In this document: positions 8,087 through 18,939 of the stretch, piece by piece
Numbering within the stretch: position 1 is the stretch's first letter
Layout: each line of letters opens with the position of its first letter
NCBI GenBank assembly: GCA_018816865.1
Contig: JAHIUW010000032.1
Span: 1 to 64,000 of the forward strand
DNA from: Pseudomonadota bacterium
GTDB taxonomy: Bacteria; Desulfobacterota; Desulfovibrionia; Desulfovibrionales; Desulfovibrionaceae
DNA: 64,000 nt
Direction: 5' to 3'
Program-made: the position numbers and the translations under genes
The notes under the pieces: model-generated
The model's input: the letters and a program-made list of their open reading frames with translations, nothing else
The model's database searches: none
Told to the model about the DNA's origin: nothing

Positions 8087-8174
8087 AAAAAAGATAAGGC
8101 CCGAAGTCTTGCACTCCGGGCCTTATCGTTTGCCCCAAAATATCCCCCGAAGCCGTGCCAGCTCCGGGGGATAT
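8087..8174 (-). terminator. tandem terminators after lon
   Basis: Reading leftward, the first hairpin is ATATCCCCCGA (8140-8150) with TCCGGGGGATAT (8163-8174), followed by TTTTG. The second is GATAAGGCCCGAAGT (8093-8107) with ACTCCGGGCCTTATC (8113-8127), followed by TTTTTT at 8087-8092. Together they form a double intrinsic terminator about 70-160 bases after the lon stop; the second may also work rightward. Confidence 0.75.
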
Positions 8175-8243
8175 TAATTCTGATAGTCTTTCAGGAGGCC
8201 GTGAGGAGAATTGACGTTTCGCGCCAAGTTCTCCGAGGGGCCT

Positions 8244-10718
8244 CTAATGGGTCTGTTCAATGACCTCGTCGGTCTTCATCAGCGAGGCCGAAATGGGGCA
8301 GGCATCGCCGCCCCGGCCAGTGAAGATCGACTCCGGACCGGCGCAGACCAGGGCATGGGACAGGACCTCGTCCATGTTCTCCACCAGGATGATCTCCAAA
8401 TCCTTCAGGATAGCCGCGGGCACATCCTTAAGATCCTTGGCATTTTCCTTGGGGATCAGCACGGTCTTGATCAGCCCTCGATGAGCGGCCAAGAGCTTCT
8501 CGCGCAGGCCGCCGATGGGCAGCACACGCCCGCGCAGGGTGATCTCGCCGGTCATGGCCAGCTCGTTGTTCACCGGAATGTTCAACAGGGCCGAGGCCAA
8601 CGTGGTCCCCAGGGTGATGCCTGCGGACGGGCCGTCCTTGGGAATTGCGCCCTCGGGCACATGCACGTGGATGTCGATTTCCTTGTAGAACTCGCGCTTC
8701 AAGCCGAACAGGTCCGAACGGGAACGGATGTAGGACAGTGCCGCCTTGACGGATTCCTGCATCACGTCGCCCAGCTTGCCGGTGATCTCGATCTTGCCGG
8801 TGCCGGGCATCAGCGCGGTTTCCACCAGCAGCAATTCGCCGCCCAGCTGGGTGTAGGCCAGACCAGTGGTCACGCCAACCTGCGGGGCGTCTTCCTTGGA
8901 GCCGTGGCTGTGCTTATGCACACCCAACAGATTCGGAAGCTGCTGCTTGGTAATCTTCAGGGCCTGATCAAGGTTACCTTCCTCCACCAGCTTCATGGTG
9001 GTCTTGCGGGCCACGGCGGCAACCTCGCGCTCCAGGTTACGCACACCAGCCTCGCGGGTGTAGTGGCGAATGATCTCCAGCAGTGCGTTGTCCGAAAAGG
9101 CCAGATTCTCGGGCTTCAAGCCATGCGTCTCGATCTGCTTGGGCACCAGGAAGCGCTTGGCGATCTGCATCTTCTCCATCTCCAGGTAACCGGGCAGCTG
9201 GATGATCTCCATGCGGTCCTGCAAGGGCAGGGGGATGGAATGCAGGCTATTGGCCGTGGTGATGAAGAAGATCTTGGACAGGTCATAATCCATGTCCAAA
9301 TAATGGTCGTTGAAAGTATTGTTCTGTTCGGGATCAAGCACTTCCAGCAGGGCCGCAGAGGGGTCGCCCCTGAAGTCCATGCTCATCTTGTCCACTTCAT
9401 CCAGGCAAAACACAGGGTTGTTGTGCTTCACGCGCTTCAGGGCCTGGATGATCTTACCCGGCAGTGCGCCCACGTAGGTCCGGCGGTGGCCGCGAATCTC
9501 GGCCTCATCGCGCACACCGCCCAGGGACAGGCGCACGAATTCGCGCCCCGTAGCCCGGGCCACGGACTTGGAGAGGGAGGTCTTGCCAACTCCGGGAGGG
9601 CCCACCAGACAAAGGATGGGGCCCTTCATGGTCTCCACCAGACTCTGGACAGCCAGATACTCCAGGATGCGCTTCTTGGGCTTGTCCAGGCCGAAGTGAT
9701 CCTCTTCCAGGATGGCGCGGGCCTCCGCGACATTCAGAGTGGTTTCCTGGCACACGTCCCAGGGCAGGTCCAGAATCCAGTCCACGTAGTTGCGGACCAC
9801 AGTGTATTCGGCCGAGGACGGGGGAATCTGCTTGAGCTTCTTGATCTCACGCAGGGTCTTTTCCCGGTTTTCCTCGGGCATGACCTTTTCGGACAGCCGC
9901 TTTTCAAGCTCCAGGACATCCTGATTCGGGTCATCCTCGCGGCCCATCTCCTTGTTGATGGCTTTGAGCTGCTCGTTGAGATAATATTCCTTCTGATTGG
10001 TCTCCATCTGGTCTTTGACGCGGGTCTTGATCTTCTTTTCCAGATTGGCAATCTCGATCTCGCCCTGGAGCAACGCGAAGGTCTCCTCCAGACGCTTATT
10101 GGGATCGGCTTCTTCCAGAAGGGTCTGCTTCTTGACGTAATCCACCTTCAGATGAGGCATGATGGCGTCCGCCAAGCGTCCCGGGCTGGTCAGGGAGGTG
10201 ATGGCCACGATGGTCTCGCTGGCCAGCTTCTTGTTGGTTTTGCCATACTCCTCAAGGGAGTCATGGGTGGCACGGACCAGGGCCTCTCCTCCGGCGGTGT
10301 CCTGCACGACCTCGGGGATGCGCTCCACCACGGCCATGGGGAAGACCTCATTCTCCAGATCGCTCTCCAGGACATCAAAGCCGCTCGCGGGCGACCAGGT
10401 AGCCCGGTACAGCCCCTCGAAGAGCACCTTGATGGTGCCGTCGGGCAGACGGAGGAGTTGCAGAATCTTGCTGACGGTCCCCACCTCATAGAGATCCTCC
10501 GGCGCAGGGCGCTCCTGCTCGGGCGTGCGCTGGGCCACCAGGAAGATCTTCTTGTTATGCTCGCCAAGGGCGGTCTCGATGGCTTTGACCGAGGCCGCCC
10601 GGCCCACGAACAGGGGCACGATGGACCTCGGGAACATCACCACCTCACGCAGGGACATCAGCGGAAGGCGGACGTCGGCGGAGCGGGGATCGTTGTCTAC
10701 TGTCAGAAAATTGGTCAT
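8244..10718 (-). CDS. lon: ATP-dependent protease Lon (endopeptidase La)
   Basis: A full-length 824-residue Lon. It has an N-terminal substrate-binding domain ([12 protein letters not shown] near residue 20), an AAA+ module with Walker [10 protein letters not shown] near residue 370, and a C-terminal Ser-Lys protease domain with PKDGPSAG (Ser698) and Lys741. It degrades misfolded and some regulatory proteins in the cytoplasm. It sits 138 bases downstream of clpX, separated by a strong hairpin, so it probably has its own promoter. The tail of about 40 residues after the protease core ([12 protein letters not shown] onward) is lineage-variable. Confidence 0.97.
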   Translation of the reverse strand: MTNFLTVDNDPRSADVRLPLMSLREVVMFPRSIVPLFVGRAASVKAIETALGEHNKKIFLVAQRTPEQERPAPEDLYEVGTVSKILQLLRLPDGTIKVLFEGLYRATWSPASGFDVLESDLENEVFPMAVVERIPEVVQDTAGGEALVRATHDSLEEYGKTNKKLASETIVAITSLTSPGRLADAIMPHLKVDYVKKQTLLEEADPNKRLEETFALLQGEIEIANLEKKIKTRVKDQMETNQKEYYLNEQLKAINKEMGREDDPNQDVLELEKRLSEKVMPEENREKTLREIKKLKQIPPSSAEYTVVRNYVDWILDLPWDVCQETTLNVAEARAILEEDHFGLDKPKKRILEYLAVQSLVETMKGPILCLVGPPGVGKTSLSKSVARATGREFVRLSLGGVRDEAEIRGHRRTYVGALPGKIIQALKRVKHNNPVFCLDEVDKMSMDFRGDPSAALLEVLDPEQNNTFNDHYLDMDYDLSKIFFITTANSLHSIPLPLQDRMEIIQLPGYLEMEKMQIAKRFLVPKQIETHGLKPENLAFSDNALLEIIRHYTREAGVRNLEREVAAVARKTTMKLVEEGNLDQALKITKQQLPNLLGVHKHSHGSKEDAPQVGVTTGLAYTQLGGELLLVETALMPGTGKIEITGKLGDVMQESVKAALSYIRSRSDLFGLKREFYKEIDIHVHVPEGAIPKDGPSAGITLGTTLASALLNIPVNNELAMTGEITLRGRVLPIGGLREKLLAAHRGLIKTVLIPKENAKDLKDVPAAILKDLEIILVENMDEVLSHALVCAGPESIFTGRGGDACPISASLMKTDEVIEQTH

Positions 10719-10742
10719 GAACTCCTCCGGGATATGATTCAG

Positions 10743-10780
10743 CCAAACGCCCCCCGGTCAGGGGGCCGGGGGGCGTTTGG
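10743..10780. terminator. GC-rich hairpin between clpX and lon
   Basis: CCAAACGCCCCCCGG and CCGGGGGGCGTTTGG flank a short loop, giving a 14-15-bp stem. There is no T-run, only AATTC on one side. The position between the clpX stop and the lon start suggests it limits read-through. Confidence 0.6.
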
Positions 10781-10856
10781 TTGAATTCTAACTAACTCCG
10801 GGACGCGGATTGTCAACGGCCCGGTACGAAACCGGGCCGGGGATGAACCACAGACT

Positions 10857-12107
<1,251 letters not shown>

Positions 12108-12114
12108 GTACTAG

Positions 12115-12723
12115 TTACTCCTTACCTGCTGCTTGCAGGTCCTTCCGGGAGACGAGGACGTTGTCGATCAGGCCGTATTTCTTGGCCTCCTCGACGTCCA
12201 TGAAGTAATCACGATCGGTGTCGTGCTCGATCTTCTTGAGCTTCTGACCTGTGTGATGGGCCAAAATTTGATTCAACCCCTTGCGCATGCGCAGGATTTC
12301 CTTGGCGTGGATCTCGATGTCCGTGGCCTGACCCTGCGTTCCACCCAGGGGCTGATGGATAAGAATCCTGGCATTAGGTAATGCAAATCTCATTCCGGGC
12401 GCCCCGGCGGCAAGCAGCAAGGCGCCCATGCTGGCGGCCTGACCGATGCACACGGTGGACACAGGGGCCGAAATGTATTGCATGGTGTCATAGATGGCCA
12501 ACCCAGCCGTCACGACGCCACCAGGGGAGTTGATGTAAAGATTGATAGTTTTTTCAGGGTTTTCGGATTCCAGAAACAGAAGCTGCGCGCAAATCAGGCT
12601 AGCCACGTGGTCATCCACCGGGGTGCCGAGCAGAACGATTCTGTCCTTCAACAAACGGGAATAGATGTCGTAGGCACGCTCGGAACGGCCGCTGGATTCG
12701 ACAACAATGGGAATGGTTGCCAT
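12115..12723 (-). CDS. clpP: ATP-dependent Clp protease proteolytic subunit ClpP
   Basis: A serine peptidase of 202 residues that forms the tetradecameric chamber used by ClpX. The catalytic triad is Ser98 (GQAASMG), His123 (ILIHQP) and Asp172 (TDRDYFM). The start chosen is the ATG at 12723, giving [10 protein letters not shown] and preceded by GAGGGAG. The open frame continues 39 codons further upstream, but that stretch has no conserved sequence and no better start signal. It lies in the order tig-clpP-clpX, 190 bases after tig and past a terminator. Confidence 0.96.
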   Translation of the reverse strand: MATIPIVVESSGRSERAYDIYSRLLKDRIVLLGTPVDDHVASLICAQLLFLESENPEKTINLYINSPGGVVTAGLAIYDTMQYISAPVSTVCIGQAASMGALLLAAGAPGMRFALPNARILIHQPLGGTQGQATDIEIHAKEILRMRKGLNQILAHHTGQKLKKIEHDTDRDYFMDVEEAKKYGLIDNVLVSRKDLQAAGKE

Positions 12724-12862
12724 GTGCACTTTTCTCCCTCTTTCTTGGATATTCGGATGTGGCGTCGATTCGCCAGGGCAAACTATAGCCATCGAGTTGA
12801 CACGCGTCCACCCTCGAAATGCAAGAAAAAACAGCAACACTGCCGGGCACTGCGCCCTGGCT

Positions 12863-12900
12863 AAAAAAAAAGGGCGAAGACCAACCGGCCTTCGCCCTTT
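12863..12900 (-). terminator. intrinsic terminator after tig
   Basis: AAAGGGCGAAG (12869-12879) pairs perfectly with CTTCGCCCTTT (12890-12900). Read leftward, the stem is followed by a run of eight T. It ends tig transcription 14 bases after the stop and separates tig from clpP. Confidence 0.92.
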
Positions 12901-12913
12901 GGAATTCGACTAA

Positions 12914-14395
12914 CTAGACCGTGGGCTTGATGGCGAAGCCACCCTCGACCTCAACGATCTCACCTTCGGTCTCCAGCGCATTCAGACGGGTCTTGGCGGC
13001 AGCTTCGGTCTTGAAGGGCGTACCGCCCTTGGTCATGACCAGACCATCGTCAGACTTGTCCTCGGTCTTCTTGGCCGGGGCCTTGCCCTTGGTCAGGCCG
13101 CTGAACTGGGGCTCCACCTCGGTGATCTTGGCGCGGGCGTAAACGAGCTCCACGGCCTTGTCACAGAGCATGCGGTCCTTCAGGGCGAACATCAGGTTGT
13201 TGTCCTCGTAGAAGCGTTTCACGGCCTCGGGATCCTGCTGGGAGCGAATGGCTTCCTGCTGGATATGCTGCTCCACTTCATCGCGGGAAACCTCCAGACC
13301 TTCGCTGGCGGCAATGGCCAACAGCAACAGCTGGGTGCGAACAGTGGTCTCGGCCGGAGCACGATGATCCTCACGGATTTCCTCGGGGGTCTTGCCCAGG
13401 GATTCAAGGCGCCTGCCCTGCTGCTCTACGCGCTGGGCAAACTCCTGGACCATGCGGTTGATGTGTTCCTCAACCATGGCGGGAGGCAGCGGGAAGTCCA
13501 TCTTCTCCAGCAGGGAATCCATCATGTTCTTCTGGGCTGCGGCCTTGACCAGATTCTTGCGGGACTCCATGTAGGAATTTTCAATGGCCTCACGCAGCTG
13601 TTCCACATCGCGGAATCCACCGGCCTTCAGAGCAAAGTCGTTGTCGATCTCGGGCAGGATCTGCTTCTTGATCTCATGCAGCACAACCCGCATGGTCACG
13701 GTCTTTCCTGCGAAATCCTTGTTGATGAAGTCCTCGGGGAAAGAGACCTCGCCCTCGCCCTTTTCGCCGGCCTTCAACTTGGTGATGATGCCTTCAAAAT
13801 CCGCCAAAGACTGGCCTTCACCGAGCACCATGCGGAAGTTGCTGGCCTTGATTTCGTCAATGGCCTTGCCGTCATCCCAAGCGTTGAAGGTGATGATGAC
13901 GATGTCGCCAGCGGCAGCGGTGCGGTCCTCTTCGACCTTGACCTCTTCGGCCAGATTCGTGCGGATGCGATCCACCACGGAGTCAACCTCGGCGGGATCA
14001 ATGGCAGGCTTTTCCTGCTCAACCTCGAGATTGTCGTACGCGGGCAATTTGATCTCGGGAGCGACCTCGAAGCCCACGGAATAGACGAACTCCTCGTCGC
14101 GAACCAGCACCTCGGCATCCACGTCCAGGCGGGACAGGGGCACGAGTTTCAACTCACCCAGGATCTCGTTGATCTGGTAGTTGATCAGGTCGGTGGTGGC
14201 TTCCTCGTAGATCTGGTGTTTGAAGCGGGCCTCAACCATCTTGGTCGGGACCTTGCCCTTGCGAAAGCCCTTGAAATCCGCTGTGGTCTTATAGATGGCG
14301 ATGGTAGCGCTGATGGCCGCGTTCACTTCTTCCACAGGGATGGTCACGTTCACCTTGCGCTCAACGGGAGAAATTTCGTCGACTGTATATTCCAT
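12914..14395 (-). CDS. tig: trigger factor (ribosome-associated chaperone and peptidyl-prolyl isomerase)
   Basis: Binds nascent chains at the ribosome exit. The N-terminal ribosome-binding domain carries the GFRKGKVP signature near residue 45. The FKBP-like isomerase domain spans about 155-240, and the C-terminal chaperone domain reaches about 432. The start at ATG 14395 is fixed by AAGGAGGAG upstream; the open frame runs 12 codons further. At 493 residues it is about 60 longer than usual. Residues 436-493 form an added segment: a Lys/Ala/Glu linker, then VMTKGGTPFKTEAAAKTRLN and EIVEVEGGFAIK. That segment looks like a small folded unit and is not part of the standard family. Confidence 0.95.
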   Translation of the reverse strand: MEYTVDEISPVERKVNVTIPVEEVNAAISATIAIYKTTADFKGFRKGKVPTKMVEARFKHQIYEEATTDLINYQINEILGELKLVPLSRLDVDAEVLVRDEEFVYSVGFEVAPEIKLPAYDNLEVEQEKPAIDPAEVDSVVDRIRTNLAEEVKVEEDRTAAAGDIVIITFNAWDDGKAIDEIKASNFRMVLGEGQSLADFEGIITKLKAGEKGEGEVSFPEDFINKDFAGKTVTMRVVLHEIKKQILPEIDNDFALKAGGFRDVEQLREAIENSYMESRKNLVKAAAQKNMMDSLLEKMDFPLPPAMVEEHINRMVQEFAQRVEQQGRRLESLGKTPEEIREDHRAPAETTVRTQLLLLAIAASEGLEVSRDEVEQHIQQEAIRSQQDPEAVKRFYEDNNLMFALKDRMLCDKAVELVYARAKITEVEPQFSGLTKGKAPAKKTEDKSDDGLVMTKGGTPFKTEAAAKTRLNALETEGEIVEVEGGFAIKPTV

Positions 14396-14492
14396 GGATG
14401 AGCTCCTCCTTGGCCTGTACGGCGTTGCCATTTTTTACTACATGCGGCAGGCGCGGGCCGTCCTGAAACGATCCGCGCCGCCAACGAAAATT

Positions 14493-14543
14493 TGGTGCGA
14501 GAGGGGAGAATCAAACTCCCACGGTTACCCGCAAAATCCTCAA
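14493..14543 (-). tRNA. truncated 3' half of a tRNA (probable old attachment-site remnant)
   Basis: Read leftward, this gives part of an anticodon loop (TTGAGGATTTTG), a class II variable arm CGG-GTAA-CCG, a T arm GGGAG-TTTGATT-CTCCC, an acceptor strand CTCTCGC, then A and CCA. No 5' half is present upstream, so it cannot make a tRNA. The long variable arm and GAG in the loop suggest a former tRNA-Leu (or tRNA-Ser). The usual C of the T loop is a T, consistent with decay. Breaks at an anticodon loop are typical of integrase crossover sites. Confidence 0.6.
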
Positions 14544-14568
14544 TCTATTCACACTATCTTGCACTGCG

Positions 14569-14655
14569 TGGTGGCTGGGGAGGGACTCGAACCCTCAAGC
14601 CACAGTGGGCACTGGTTCCTAAGACCAGCGTGTCTACCAATTCCACCACCCAGCC
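14569..14655 (-). tRNA. tRNA-Leu (anticodon TAG)
   Basis: A complete 87-base class II tRNA with encoded CCA. The acceptor stem is GGCTGGG/CCCAGCC, the D arm carries GGTAGAC, and the anticodon arm is CTGGT-CTTAGGA-ACCAG with anticodon TAG. It has a long variable arm and a T arm GAGGG-TTCGAGT-CCCTC. It reads CUA-type leucine codons. It lies between thiD and tig, 25 bases upstream of the broken tRNA piece. Confidence 0.95.
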
Positions 14656-14766
14656 ACTGTCGCAAAGGGAGTGACCTACGCGCGGGCAGCTCTGGTGTCA
14701 ATCCCGCCCGCCGGTAGAGACCTCATTTCGACATTCGTGTCAAGCCCTCTTGCGGATCAAGGAGAC

Positions 14767-15648
14767 TCAGGCACACTGCCCTGCCATCAGTTCCGCCAGA
14801 CGGGCCAAGACCCCACCCGCGACGCCACCGCGCAGGGCCTGCTGCAAAGGAGCGCTATGATTCACCGGACCACACCCCCTGCCCGGCGCAAACCCCGTGC
14901 GCAGGGCCAAGTTCAGATACTCCTGCGCCAGGGCGATGGACTCGCCCAGAGACAAGCCATGGCCCAGGCCCGTGGCAATCGCCGCCGACAAGGTGCAGCC
15001 CGTGCCGTGGGTATTCTCGGTCCGAACCCGGGGCTGTTCCAGCACTCGGGGCTCTTGATCCGGCACGAACAGCCAGTCGGCCATCCTGCCTTGGCCCAAC
15101 TCGCTTTCATCAAAATGCCCACCCTTGATGAGCACGGCCCCGGCCCCCATGCCGTGCAGCCTGGCGGCCGCCTCGCGCAGGTCGCCTTCACCGCTGATCT
15201 TGATCCCGGTCAGGAGTTCGGCCTCGGGGCGGTTGGGGGTCAACAGGTCCGCCAGGGGCAACATCCGCTCGCGCAGGGCCTGAACCGCGTCCTCCTGCAT
15301 CAGGCGATGCCCGCTCTGGCTGACGCACACGGGGTCCACCACCAGGGGGAATTTCTTGCCCACCAGCCTTTCGGCCAGGGCCTCGATGATGGACGCCGAA
15401 AAAAGCATGCCCGTCTTGGCGGCGGCCACCTCGAAATCCTCAAGCACGGTGGTCAGCTGCAAGGCCGCGAACGCAGCGGGGGGAGCCTCGATGCCCGTGA
15501 CCCCCATGGAGTTCTGGGCGGTCAGCGCCGTGATCACGGATAATCCGTACCCGCCGAGCATGGCGACGGTCTTCAGGTCGGCCTGGATACCGGCGCCACC
15601 GCCGGAGTCCGAGCCCGCGATGGTCAATATGGAAGGAGGATTGGGCAT
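14767..15648 (-). CDS. thiD: bifunctional hydroxymethylpyrimidine kinase / phosphomethylpyrimidine kinase
   Basis: Phosphorylates HMP twice to HMP-PP for thiamine biosynthesis. The N-terminal [21 protein letters not shown] is the family signature (given here in overlapping parts: [10 protein letters not shown] at about residues 9-18). The C-terminal anion-hole motif [11 protein letters not shown] appears near residue 230. The start is the ATG at 15648, preceded by GTGGAGGCTCTC; an in-frame GTG four codons upstream overlaps that site and is unlikely. The length of 293 is slightly longer than the usual 265. It stands alone between tRNA-Leu and recD2; no other thi genes are nearby. Confidence 0.93.
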   Translation of the reverse strand: MPNPPSILTIAGSDSGGGAGIQADLKTVAMLGGYGLSVITALTAQNSMGVTGIEAPPAAFAALQLTTVLEDFEVAAAKTGMLFSASIIEALAERLVGKKFPLVVDPVCVSQSGHRLMQEDAVQALRERMLPLADLLTPNRPEAELLTGIKISGEGDLREAAARLHGMGAGAVLIKGGHFDESELGQGRMADWLFVPDQEPRVLEQPRVRTENTHGTGCTLSAAIATGLGHGLSLGESIALAQEYLNLALRTGFAPGRGCGPVNHSAPLQQALRGGVAGGVLARLAELMAGQCA

Positions 15649-15759
15649 GAGAGCCTCCACTTCAAAAGAGTACAGTCCTCAGAAATACAATAAAAACAAA
15701 ATATCCAAGAACTCCAGCCTGACAGGCCGGTCAAAACCCTAGCTGTTCCACTCCCAGAA

Positions 15760-15868
15760 AGGCCGTTCAGAAACCACGCTGAGTAGGCGCAAGAGCCATT
15801 CAAAACCGAAGGATATTAGAACTGAAGGGCTCACAGCAACACCCTCAGCGCGGGAATATGGACGGCCT
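15760..15868 (-). repeat. nested palindromic element at the 3' end of recD2
   Basis: Outer arms AGGCCGTTCA (15760-15769) and TGGACGGCCT (15859-15868), then CGCTGAG (15777-15783)/CTCAGCG (15844-15850), then an inner hairpin GAGCCATTCA (15793-15802)/TGAAGGGCTC (15823-15832). The loop keeps the CGAAG motif and ends in GCAAC. Order and positions match the copies at 945-1071 and 25012-25138, but the arm sequences differ. It lies 3 bases from the recD2 stop codon. Confidence 0.65.
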
Positions 15869-15870
15869 CG

Positions 15871-18132
15871 CTAGCGGTTCACGGCTTCCTGCAGCCGATA
15901 GCGCAAATGCGTATACCGCTTGCGGCTGTCCTTGCGGCCCAGGCCGATGTTCATGGCCCGGGGCTGGCCGATCATCACGGCCAGACGCTTGGCGCGCGTC
16001 AGCCCCGTGTAGATCAAGTTCCGCTCAAGCATCACATAGTGCTGCGTGACCACGGGCATGACCACCGCCGGATACTCGCTGCCCTGGGACTTATGCACGC
16101 TGATGGCATAGGCCGGAGCCAGCTCGTCCAGTTCAAAGGACTCGTAGGTGACCATGCGCCCTTCGAAATTGACCAGCACCTCGCCTTGATCCGGGTCCAC
16201 GGTCTCGATCCAGCCCAGGTCGCCGTTGAAGACATCCTTGTCGTAGTCGTTCTTGAGCTGCAGGACGCGGTCGCCCACGCGGTAGATGGTGTTGCCGCGC
16301 TTCACTTCCCGGCCATGCGGGTTGATGCGTTCCTGAAGCAGTGCATTCAGGACCTGGGTGCCCAGCTCGCCCTTGTGGATCGGGGTCAGGACCTGGATGT
16401 CCCGCTTGGGGTCCAGGCCGTAGGCCGCAGGGATACGCTCAGTCACCAGCTCCAGGATGTAGCGCTGGATATCGAGGGCCTCCTGACGGTGTATCCAGAA
16501 AAAATCGTGTTCAGGCCCTGGGGGCTCGGGGTTCTCGGGCAACTGACCATTGTTGATGCGGTGGGCGTTGGTCACGATGAGACTCTCTTGGGCCTGACGG
16601 TAGATGCGCGTCAGCACCGCGCTGGGCACGGCCTGGGAATCGATGACGTCGGCCAGGATATTGCCCGGCCCCACGCTGGGCAACTGGTTCACATCGCCGA
16701 TGAGGATCAGTCGGCAGGTCAGGGGCAGTGAGCGCAACAGCGCCAGAAACAGCGAGACGTCCAGCATGCTGGCCTCGTCCACCACCACGGCGTCAGCCTT
16801 CAGCTTGTCGTCCTCGTTCTTGGCAAATCCGCCGTCGGGCGAATACTGCAACAGCCGATGCAGGGTGGAGGCGGGAAAGCCCGTGGCCTCGGCCATGCGC
16901 TTGGCCGCACGACCCGTGGGCGCGGCAAGCTTGATCCTGAACTTCATCTCGTCCAGGCACTGGACCATGATACGCGTGATGGTGGTCTTGCCCGTGCCCG
17001 GGCCGCCGGTGATCACGAAGACCTTGTTTTCGCACCCCCCCAGCACGGCCTCACGCTGCTCGCCGGAAAGCTCGATCTTGTCCGAGGCCTCCAGACGGGG
17101 CATGACCGTATGGATCTTCTTGATGTCCAGGGGCGTGGGATGCTCAATGAGATGATACAGGCGCGAGGCGATCTCTGTTTCCTGACGGTAGTATTGCATC
17201 AGGTAGACCGCACGCTCGATGCCCTGAGCCGAGAGGTCCTCCACCATGACCTTCTTGCGCACGGAAAGGTCACCCACGGCGGCCTCCACCTGCACGGGGC
17301 CGATGGCCACGTACTCGTCGCAAGCCCAGTCCTCCTCGTCCGGAGGGAACTCCATCTCGACGGAATTGAAATCGCCGTTGCCGGTCTGCCCGCCCGCCAG
17401 CAGACCCAGAACACCGGGCACCAGCTTCTCAAAGGGCAGAAACACATGGCCCTTGTCCGTGGCCATCTTCAAGGCGTAGAGCACCGCCGCCTCAACGCGT
17501 TGGGGGGCGTCCGTGGCAAAGCCCAGCTTGAGGGCCATGTTGTCCGCCGTGCGAAACGCGATGCCTCGGATCTCGTAGGCCAGCTCGTAGGGGTTGTCCT
17601 TGAGCTTGTCCACCGCACTATTGCCGTAGCGCTGGTAGATGCGGGCGGCATGGGTAGGCGAAACCTCATGGGACTGCAGAAACAGCATCAGGTTGCGCAC
17701 CTCGTGCTGCGAATCCCAGGATTCCTTGATCTTGGCCAGGGTCTTGCGACCCACCCCCTCAACGGCCAGCAGCCGTTCGGGGTCGCTGTCCAGAATCTCC
17801 AGGACCTCGGTGCCGAAGGCCTCCACCAGACGTCCCGCCATGACTTTGCCCACGCCCTTGATCAGACCCGAGGCCAGATAGCGGTTGATGCCGTTCTCGG
17901 TGGCGGGCATCATCTGCTGGCAGACGTGCACCTCGAACTGGCGGCCGAACTTGGGGTGTTCCTTCCAGCAGCCGGACAGCTCCACCATCTCTCCGGGATG
18001 CACCTCGGGCATGACCCCGACCACGGTCACGGAACCGTGCCCGCCCTCGGCCTGAACGCGCGCCACGGTCCAACCGTTGGATGGATTGTGGAAGGTGATG
18101 TTTCTTACTTCAGCCTTGAGCGTTTCGCTCAT
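15871..18132 (-). CDS. recD2: ATP-dependent DNA helicase RecD2 (RecD/TraA type)
   Basis: A 753-residue superfamily 1B helicase with 5'-3' polarity, acting in DNA repair or recombination without RecB/RecC. It has an N-terminal OB-like region, helix-hairpin-helix repeats near residues 95-200, Walker A GGPGTGKTT near residue 375, DEASMLD further on, and the C-terminal VHKSQGSEY motif near residue 690. Length and order match RecD2 rather than the shorter RecD of the RecBCD complex. The start has MSETLKAEVRNI, the family's usual beginning. It lies downstream of the recR terminator, so it has its own promoter. Confidence 0.93.
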   Translation of the reverse strand: MSETLKAEVRNITFHNPSNGWTVARVQAEGGHGSVTVVGVMPEVHPGEMVELSGCWKEHPKFGRQFEVHVCQQMMPATENGINRYLASGLIKGVGKVMAGRLVEAFGTEVLEILDSDPERLLAVEGVGRKTLAKIKESWDSQHEVRNLMLFLQSHEVSPTHAARIYQRYGNSAVDKLKDNPYELAYEIRGIAFRTADNMALKLGFATDAPQRVEAAVLYALKMATDKGHVFLPFEKLVPGVLGLLAGGQTGNGDFNSVEMEFPPDEEDWACDEYVAIGPVQVEAAVGDLSVRKKVMVEDLSAQGIERAVYLMQYYRQETEIASRLYHLIEHPTPLDIKKIHTVMPRLEASDKIELSGEQREAVLGGCENKVFVITGGPGTGKTTITRIMVQCLDEMKFRIKLAAPTGRAAKRMAEATGFPASTLHRLLQYSPDGGFAKNEDDKLKADAVVVDEASMLDVSLFLALLRSLPLTCRLILIGDVNQLPSVGPGNILADVIDSQAVPSAVLTRIYRQAQESLIVTNAHRINNGQLPENPEPPGPEHDFFWIHRQEALDIQRYILELVTERIPAAYGLDPKRDIQVLTPIHKGELGTQVLNALLQERINPHGREVKRGNTIYRVGDRVLQLKNDYDKDVFNGDLGWIETVDPDQGEVLVNFEGRMVTYESFELDELAPAYAISVHKSQGSEYPAVVMPVVTQHYVMLERNLIYTGLTRAKRLAVMIGQPRAMNIGLGRKDSRKRYTHLRYRLQEAVNR

Positions 18133-18151
18133 CTACCCCTCGTAGGATTAC

Positions 18152-18185
18152 AAAAATGCCGGGGGCGCATAGCCACGCCCCCGGC
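18152..18185 (-). terminator. intrinsic terminator of the dnaX-ybaB-recR operon
   Basis: GCCGGGGGCG (18158-18167) and CGCCCCCGGC (18176-18185) are perfect complements with an 8-base loop. Leftward the stem runs into ATTTTTG (T-run at 18152-18156). It separates recR from recD2. Confidence 0.9.
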
Positions 18186-18322
18186 CTTGAATGTCTCTTT
18201 ACTGTTCACCAACCGTGTTCCGCCCACAATTTGAAGCACACCTCAGGCGTAAGTTCTTTGTAAGTTCGAAGACTCACTAACAAATCACTTAACACAGCAA
18301 TCATGCGTTTTTCAGCAGCTTG

Positions 18323-18931
18323 TCAGAGGTCCTGGCGGTATTGCAAGGACTGACGCAAAGTCTCGCGATCGATGTACTTGACCTCCGTCCCCAGGGGGAT
18401 GCCCTGGGCCAGACGACTGATCTTGACCCCGGAGAAGCGGCGTTCCACCAGGTCCTTGATGAACGAGGCCGTGGCCTCGGCCTCTAGGGTGGTGCCCAGC
18501 GCCAGGATGATCTCGCCCACCTTGCCCTCCTCCAGACGACGCACCAGCCGGTCCACCTCCAGATTGCCCGAGGAGACGTTGGCCAGAGGTTCCAGCAGGC
18601 CGCCCAGGACCATGAACTTGCCCTTGTAGAAGCCCCCATCCTCGATGGCCAGCAGGCTGTCCCACTCGGCCACCACCATCAACTGCGAGTCATCGCGCCC
18701 CGGGTTGGCGCAGATGCAGCAGGGGTTGCAGTCGGACAGACTGGCGCAGCGTTCACAGAAGAAGAGCTTCTCGCGCAGGTCCAGGATACTCTGCCCCAGA
18801 ACCTGAGCGCGGGGCTTGGGCCACTTGAGCAGTTCCAAAGCAACGCGCAGGGCGCTCTTGGGTCCCAGACCAGGCAGCTTGGACAGTTGGTCCACCACCA
18901 CCCGCAGGGCTTCAGGGAGCTGTTCCTGCAT
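18323..18931 (-). CDS. recR: recombination mediator RecR
   Basis: With RecO/RecF it helps load RecA at gaps. The 202-residue protein has an N-terminal helix-hairpin-helix (LSKLPGLGPKSA near 17-28), a four-cysteine zinc motif (CERC and CNPCCIC near 59-73) and a TOPRIM domain starting near 80 (LMVVAE, LGGLLEPL). It is the last gene of the conserved dnaX-ybaB-recR unit, with ybaB only 8 bases upstream. Confidence 0.96.
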   Translation of the reverse strand: MQEQLPEALRVVVDQLSKLPGLGPKSALRVALELLKWPKPRAQVLGQSILDLREKLFFCERCASLSDCNPCCICANPGRDDSQLMVVAEWDSLLAIEDGGFYKGKFMVLGGLLEPLANVSSGNLEVDRLVRRLEEGKVGEIILALGTTLEAEATASFIKDLVERRFSGVKISRLAQGIPLGTEVKYIDRETLRQSLQYRQDL

Positions 18932-18939
18932 GCGATGGC

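Noticed and set aside
8211-10784. 857-codon open frame opposite lon
   Set aside because: It is a His/Gln/Gly/Leu-rich shadow of the lon coding strand caused by high GC, with no start signal or family motif; lon itself is unmistakable.
12724-12840. N-terminal extension of clpP by 39 codons
   Set aside because: No ribosome binding site at the first ATG and the extension is absent from known ClpP; ATG 12723 is well supported.
14493-14655. Two complete tandem tRNA genes
   Set aside because: Only the one at 14569-14655 has both halves; the other is a 3' fragment without 5' acceptor or D arm.
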